Assembly (NCBI GenBank): GCA_029204225.1
Contig: CM055106.1
Coordinates: 37,181,946 to 37,245,945 of the forward strand
Source: Diphasiastrum complanatum
Taxonomy: Eukaryota > Streptophyta > Lycopodiopsida > Lycopodiales > Lycopodiaceae
Length of the DNA: 64,000 bases
Direction of reading: 5' to 3'
This document shows positions 58,434-64,000 of this stretch, piece after piece; the first letter of the stretch is position 1, and every line of letters begins with the position of its first letter. The notes beneath the pieces are model-generated. The model saw only the letters and a program-made list of their open reading frames with translations, had not been told where the DNA came from and made no database searches. A program made the translations under genes and the position numbers.

Positions 58434-59499
58434 TATTGGGAGAGAGGGAGGAAGAATAAATGACGAACACAAATGAGAAACGAACTCGAACAAGAAACAA
58501 ACAAGAAGCGAACTCGAACAGAAAATGTTCGTGTGCAGTGGAATGAGTTAAATGACTCTCTCCCTAAGCATGACTACGCCTATCAGAATGAATAGAACTT
58601 TAGTGATAGAAATCATAGTCATTCTGGATTATGTAGCCAAACATTTAAATGGATAAGCGCCAGATGAATAATTTGTCACGAATTGCAAGACAAATTATTT
58701 GTCGCGAATGATTCGCGAAGAGCTAGACTGTGCTCGATTGATAATTAGTCACAAATTATTTGCAAAAGACAAGACTAAAAGTTGATCGTCTATTACTAAA
58801 AAGAGCAACAAGAAAGATTAGACAGAATGAAGAATAAGCATAGCAATATTGACATATCTAAAACGTAGAACAAATGAACTGTGTCAGATTAAGTGTATCA
58901 AGTATACAAGTCAATTATGCGGTAGAGCACAAGACTGTAGCGGATGAAACCGCGTGCCTTACAAAGCTTATTTATGTCTGTAATGAGGAATGAAACCTCT
59001 TCTCTTAGTCTCTTCTTCACTCACTTGATCATCTGATAATCATCATCATCGAATACGCAGATGGTATCCAATATATATACATAGTATTACAGGTGTGCAG
59101 ATGCGAAAGTACAAAGTGGATGTGTTGTCTGTAGGAGATCGTGGGTGGCTGCAATCGTTGTCCAATCTCTTAGCGCAACTGCATGGGGGTGAGGGTGAAA
59201 AGGGTGCAACGTCAGCCAGTATTGAAGTGAATGTTGGTGATGATGCAAAAGTGTGTCACTCTTATGAATGGCCTTAGGATAAGATTTACAGGGTGCCTTA
59301 TCTGTTAGGGCACATTTGGCATTCAGTAAGGTAGTTTCCCCTTTTCATCTGTCACCATGACCTGTGTAAGAACACAGTGTCGCAATTCATTCACCTTTTC
59401 TTCATCTGTGTGAATTTGCATGTAAAAAATGTAGACTGCGTGACAACGTTAGAAAAATATGCAGCATGAATGGAGGCAAATTAAAATTGGGATTTAGGA
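58434..59499 (-). mobile_element. Copia element F 3' LTR, 24 bp short
   Basis: Closely matches 62091-63147. It starts TATTGGGAGAGAGGG, where the sister has TGTTGG. The last ~24 bp of the LTR (the start of U3 on the minus strand) are missing, and so is the polypurine tract. It contains the perfect palindrome TCGCGAATGATTCGCGA (58701-58717). Confidence 0.85.
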
Positions 59500-59519
59500 T
59501 GCCTCTTCGACTGTCGTCA

Positions 59520-61933
59520 GTTCCTGCATTAAAAGACAGACAGACTCAAGAGTATACCTTGTGGGTTGTGTGCGCACTCGGCTTGATCTTCTGGGAGGAT
59601 TCGACTGATGAATTGCTCATGGGATATGTTGCTGGGTAGCAGCAATATCTTCATCTGATTCGTTGTCTCGAAGTGGGTCGACGATAGACATTCCTGAGCC
59701 AGAAGCTCGGATTGTTGTGTCAATGGCAGTTGATGAAGGTTCTTTTTGAGCAATATCCTTGCCTTTGAGGTCGACAAACTGATCCTCAATAAAGATTGTA
59801 TCTCGACTATACAAGATTTGCTGGGTATCAAGATCGTACAGCTTGTAGGTGTTATCAGACGAAGTATATCTGATCAGGATGGTCTTTAGACCTTGGAAGT
59901 CCAATTTCTTCCTTGTGTCCTTTGGGATATGCGCGTAGGCAATGCACCCAAACACTCTTAGCTTCTTCAAAGAAGGCTTGGAGCCTGTCCACACCTCGTG
60001 GGTGTCTTGTCTGAGAGGGCTTTGGTCGCACATCTATTCTAGATGTAAGCTGCAGTGGAGATAGCTTCAACCCAGAACCTCTTGGGCAACGATGCATGTG
60101 CTAGCATACACTTAGCAGATTCGACCAGAGTTTGGTTCTTTCTCTCAACTAAGCCATTAGACCGAGGACTGTAAGGAGTGATGAATTGCTGCTCAATGCC
60201 TTGGCTTTGGTAGTACTCCTTGAACTTAGCAGAGATATATTCTCCACCGTTATCTAACCTTAGGGCCTTGATCGTCCTTCCAGTCTCCTTTTCTACATGC
60301 TCCTTGAAGATTATGAAGCAGTTGAAGGCTTCTGATTTCTTCTTTATGAAGTAGACCATCGTTCTTCTCGAGAATTCATCAATAAAGGTTATAAATACTT
60401 GGCTTCCTTCAGCGAAGGATTTTTCATCGGGCCACAAATATCTGAATGTACAACATCCAGCAATCCTCTAGCAACATGTTGATGGCTTGACTTAAATGGC
60501 TTCCTAGTTTGTTTTCCAACTAGACAGTCTTGACAGATAGGTAGCTCGACTATTTTGCGAGGAAAGTTGAGATCAAGAACAATAGATTGTCTAGACATTC
60601 ATTGTACAGTAGCATAATTTAAATGACCAAGTCTATAATGCCAAAGTAAACCTTTATTTGATTGAATTGAAGTATTGAGAGCCTGACTAGAGGCAGAAAA
60701 GCAATGACTTAATTTATACAAGTATCCATGCCTCTTTTCGAGTGCTAGGATCTTGCCTGTCCTATCAACTACTTTACATTGATCACATTTGAATTCTACT
60801 TTGTGTCCTAGATCTGTGATTCTGCTTACAGAGAGCATATTCGTGGATAACTTAGGTACATACAGAACTTTGGAGAGTAGCTTAGATTGATCATTTGCAA
60901 AGCATAACCTTACAGTTCCTTCACCTTTAATAGCTTGTGTGCTATTGTCACCAAGGTGAATAGGACTCGAAACAGCCAATCAAGCTAGTCATGTGTTGAG
61001 TGGCTCCGGAATCTAGGAACCAAGAACTGTCGCCAGATGCTCCTTGATGGATGGTCATGAAGGCATCATGATCCGCTTCTTGAATGGGTTGTGGAGCTTT
61101 TGCAGCTGCATGTGCCACTTGATTCGACTACCCTTTGTTGTTGTTTTTCGCTTGAAGTATTCGGCAGTCTTGTATTTCATGGTTGTTTCATTTGTAGTAT
61201 CTGCAAAAAAAAACTTCTTCTTTGTCTACAGATTCGACTGTTCCTTGTCTTGAGCTCATTTCTGGTCTGGCTTTGATAGCTTCGGGCCTTTCTTCTTCTT
61301 CTGCTTTGTCGTGCCCTTGTTGGGGTACAAGGCGTGAGAATCAGCTGAGGAACTTGAGGCTACGTTCCTTCACGTGTCTTCCTGCAACAACATAGTGATG
61401 ACTCTTGAAAGAGTCAACTCTGGATGAGTCATGATGATCATCACCCAACTGTCATAAGAAATTGGCAAGCTTGTAAGCAATTGCATCACTGCGTCTTGAT
61501 CGTCTATGATAGATCCGACAGCGGCCATTTGCCTTAGCAGGTTCTTGAATTGATTAATGTGATTCTGTAGAGAATCACCATTCGTCATCTTGAGGGAGTA
61601 GAATTTCTTCATGAGATGTAGCTTGGAATCTATATCTCGCACTTCGTATAGTGTGATCAAGATGTCCCAGACTTCTTTCGATGTCTGAACCTCGGATACA
61701 TGGTCGATCTGTGTATCCGTGATGTTGAGGATGATCAGCGCGAAAGCTTTTCCATCCTTCAGCTTCCATCTGACGATTGTCGCGTCGTCCACTTCGGGTT
61801 TTCCTTATGCACCTGTAACAACGTCATACAATTCTTTTGCCATTAGTACAGTCTTCATCTTAAATTTTCACAGATGGTAATTGGCTCCATCAAGCTTGTC
61901 CATGAGAGGACTGGCTTTCCCTTGGGAATCCAT
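59520..61933 (-). pseudogene. gag-pol: Copia element F gag, protease, integrase; RT and RNase H deleted
   Basis: On the minus strand gag starts MDSQGKASPLMDKLDGANYH at 61933, with TGG to TGA after HL and a further TAA, then DGKAFALIILNITDTQIDHV and LHLMKKFYSLKMTNGDSLQN to 61370. The knuckle is decayed (CRYYK-stop-NNHEIQDC, about 61190-61150). Protease WFLDSGATQHMT lies at about 61015-60980. Then LLWHYRLGHLNYATVQ-stop, CQDCLVGKQTRKPFKSSHQH, integrase HSDICGPMK, ALRLDNGGEYISAKFKEYY and GLVERKNQTLVESAK: all three catalytic residues are present. The post-integrase part ends PPRRSSRVRTQPTRYTLESV (about 59570) and runs straight to the LTR. About 1.5 kb of RT-RNase H is absent. Confidence 0.9.
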
Positions 61934-62078
61934 GTGGAAGAATTAGTCTAAGTGATAGGAGAAACTATCAGTGACTTAAGAATGAAAATCTGATACTGAA
62001 ATATACAGAACAAGAAAACAGTTACTCTATCAGCTAATAGAGTCTTGTACTGTGGGAGCTAATCAAACTATAAAGATT

Positions 62079-62090
62079 GCTCTGATACCA
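62079..62090 (-). promoter_or_regulatory. Copia primer-binding site
   Basis: GCTCTGATACCA on the plus strand is TGGTATCAGAGC on the minus strand, exact, and abuts the LTR at 62091. Confidence 0.95.
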
Positions 62091-63170
62091 TGTTGGGAGA
62101 GAGGGAGGAAGAATAAATGACGAACACGAATGAGAAACGAACTTGAAAAAGAAGCGAACGAGAAGCGAACTCGAACAGAAAATGTTCGTGCGCAGAGGAA
62201 TGAGTTAAATGACTCTCTCCCTAGGCATGACTACGCCTATTAAAATGAACAGAACTTTAGTGATAGAAATCATAGTCATTCTGGATTACGTAGCCAAACA
62301 TTCAAATGGATGAAGCGCTAGATGAATAATTTGTCGCGAATTGCAAGACAAATTATCTGTCGCGAATGATTCACGAAGAGCTAGACTGTGCTCAACTGAT
62401 AATTAGTCGCGAATTATTTGCGAAAGACAAGACTAAAAGTTGATCGTCTATTACCAGAAAGAGCAACAAGAAAGATCACACAGAATGAAGAAGCATAGCA
62501 ATATTGACAGATCTAAAATGCAGAAAACTGTGTCAGATTAAGTATATCAAGTATACAAGTCAATTATGCGATAGAGCACAAGACTATAGCGGACAAAACC
62601 GCGTGTCCTACAAAGCTTATTAATGTCTGTAATGAGGAATGAAACCTCTTCTCTTAGTCTCTTCTTCACTCACTTGATCATCTGATAATTATCATCATCG
62701 AATACGTAGATGGTATCCAATATATATACATAATATTATAGGTGTGCAGATGCGAAAGTACAGAGTGGATGTGTTGTCTATAGGAGATCGTGGGTGGCTG
62801 CGATTGTTGTCCAATCTATTAGCACAACTGCATGGAGTGAGGGTGAAAAGGGTGCGACGTCAGCTAGTACTGAAGTGAACGTTGGTGATGACACAAAAGT
62901 GTGTCACTCTTACGAATGGCCTTAGGATAAGATTTACATGGTGTCGTATTTGTTAGGGCACCTTTGGCATTCAGTAAGGTAGTGTCCCCTTTTCGCCTGT
63001 CACCATGACCTGTGTAAGAACACAGTGTCGCGATTCACTCGCCTTTTCTTCGCCTGTGCGAATTTGTGTGTAAAAAATGCAGACTACGTGACAACGTTAG
63101 AAAAATATGCAGCATGAATGGAGGCAGATTAAAATTGGGATTTAGGAGAGTAGAAGGAGTAAATCCAACA
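62091..63170 (-). mobile_element. Copia element F 5' LTR, complete
   Basis: A 1080-bp LTR with matching termini TGTTGG...CCAACA. It is bounded by the primer-binding site on the left and by a C run on the right. It differs from the 3' LTR mostly by scattered single-base changes and few indels, so the insertion is fairly young. TCGCGAAT-type boxes occur at about 62333, 62351 and 62407. Confidence 0.95.
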
Positions 63171-63193
63171 CCCCCCCCCCCCCCCCCCCCCTA
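63171..63193. repeat. Poly-C tract, 23 bp
   Basis: Twenty-three consecutive C directly after the LTR terminus CCAACA. The other side of the element is flanked by GCCCC. Confidence 0.98.
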
Positions 63194-64000
63194 ACACCAA
63201 AAAAATACTATTTGTTTTTGGTGGAATGTTGACCTTCCATTGAACTAGAGATAAGAGTGCATGAAGTAAATTAATGAATTAACTCTAATGCTTCACTCTT
63301 TGCATTTCACAATGCAAAAACTCTGAAACTTAGAGTACAACATATTTGAATAATTTTGTAGTTCATTTACCATTTGGAAGAAACCTCTTTACATTTTTTC
63401 CACTTACATGAGCTATACAATTTTTAGCATAAGCCCTACAAACAATGATCAAAAAATTTATTTAGCAAAAGGAAATTTGAAGTTAATGTTGAATGAACTG
63501 ATCGGTTTCTAGCTTACACCACATTTTATTGTAAGTTGCAGGCTTTGATCGGCAGTATTGCTACAAAATCCTCATTCATTGCTGATATGAATGACTAGTG
63601 GAGACGGTTTTGGTTCTACAATAAGTGGCATGGCTGCATGTTGTCTTCTGTTTAAGTTTACATTTATGTTTAAGTTTAGAGTGGCATATAATTATGCTCC
63701 TTGGCACCTCCTTGCCTTTGTCATTATTTTGACTACCGTAATTGTGTTTAATTACTATAAGATTACGTACCATATTTTATGCATTGAATCATAAAAATGT
63801 CATTGTGATAGCGTTTTTGTCCTTTCAAGAGAGTTTCAAAATGTTTACAATCTATTATAACATAACAACATGGTGAACAAGAAGTGATTTCCAATCTTTG
63901 ATTTCCATTTAAATTCCACATGAAAAAGTGCAATAATGTATGACATTTTCCTCACCAAGCTAGTAGCTATCCCATTGGAGAAACCAAGATTTGAATCCAT
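63194..64000. other. No gene recognised
   Basis: AT-rich sequence without LTR, gag or pol motifs. Two overlapping frames on opposite strands at 63576-63794 show no domain. Confidence 0.4.

Noticed and set aside
59095-59277. 60-codon plus-strand frame in copia F 3' LTR
   Set aside because: Lies wholly inside the LTR; the equivalent frame in the other LTR is broken.

Overview
This is nuclear DNA of a land plant with a large, repeat-swollen genome. The evidence is sequence-internal: plant-type Ty1/copia and Ty3/gypsy LTR retrotransposons, primer-binding sites matching plant initiator-Met tRNA (TGGTATCAGAGC) and gypsy (TGGCGCCGTTGCCGGGG) types, AT-rich spacers, introns of plant type, and no prokaryotic organisation. 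Gymnosperm or fern would fit the density of decayed elements, but I cannot name a species.

Layout. 1-4.3 kb: a minus-strand copia LTR pair fragment, then the 3' end of a gypsy-like element (unknown ORF, a small hairpin, LTR with a long CT tract). 4.3-7.6 kb: ORF-free, G-rich and C-poor strand. 7.6-13.6 kb: inverted copia LTRs, GA/CT-bearing gypsy LTRs, a gypsy leader with a splice-site-like tandem repeat, and a gag remnant. 13.8-17 kb: AT minisatellite and a candidate host gene on the minus strand. 18-20.3 kb: an LTR with PBS, a gypsy protease remnant and a 153-bp GA tract. 20.4-34 kb: nested block with a broken copia (A), a recombinant copia (B'), a gag-only gypsy-like element on the minus strand, a nearly intact copia (B, about 27.6-33.7 kb) split by another gypsy fragment. 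34.5-46.3 kb: mosaic of copia E, a spliced gene fragment of unknown function, a minus copia, a gypsy RT, two minus copia copies (C1, C2) and a gypsy LTR-gag (D). 47-50.4 kb: gypsy RT broken at its catalytic site, a ~360-bp satellite in two inverted blocks around a CA-rich, palindrome-rich core, and a copia gag piece. 51.4-55.8 kb: gag remnants, including a copia gag reading into gypsy-like sequence, then an unrecognised gene with two good exons. 57.7 kb: a 59-residue ORF with a signal peptide, followed by a 191-bp CT tract. 58.4-63.2 kb: a copia element (F) with both LTRs but without reverse transcriptase.

Functionally nearly everything is retrotransposon-derived and nested. The strongest non-retroelement candidates are the minus-strand ORF at 15.1-15.8 kb, the spliced fragments at 35.8-36.4 kb and 53.4-55 kb, and the small secreted-type ORF at 57.7 kb. 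No rRNA, tRNA, CRISPR or origin was found. All homology statements rest on motif recognition by eye; no database search was possible.
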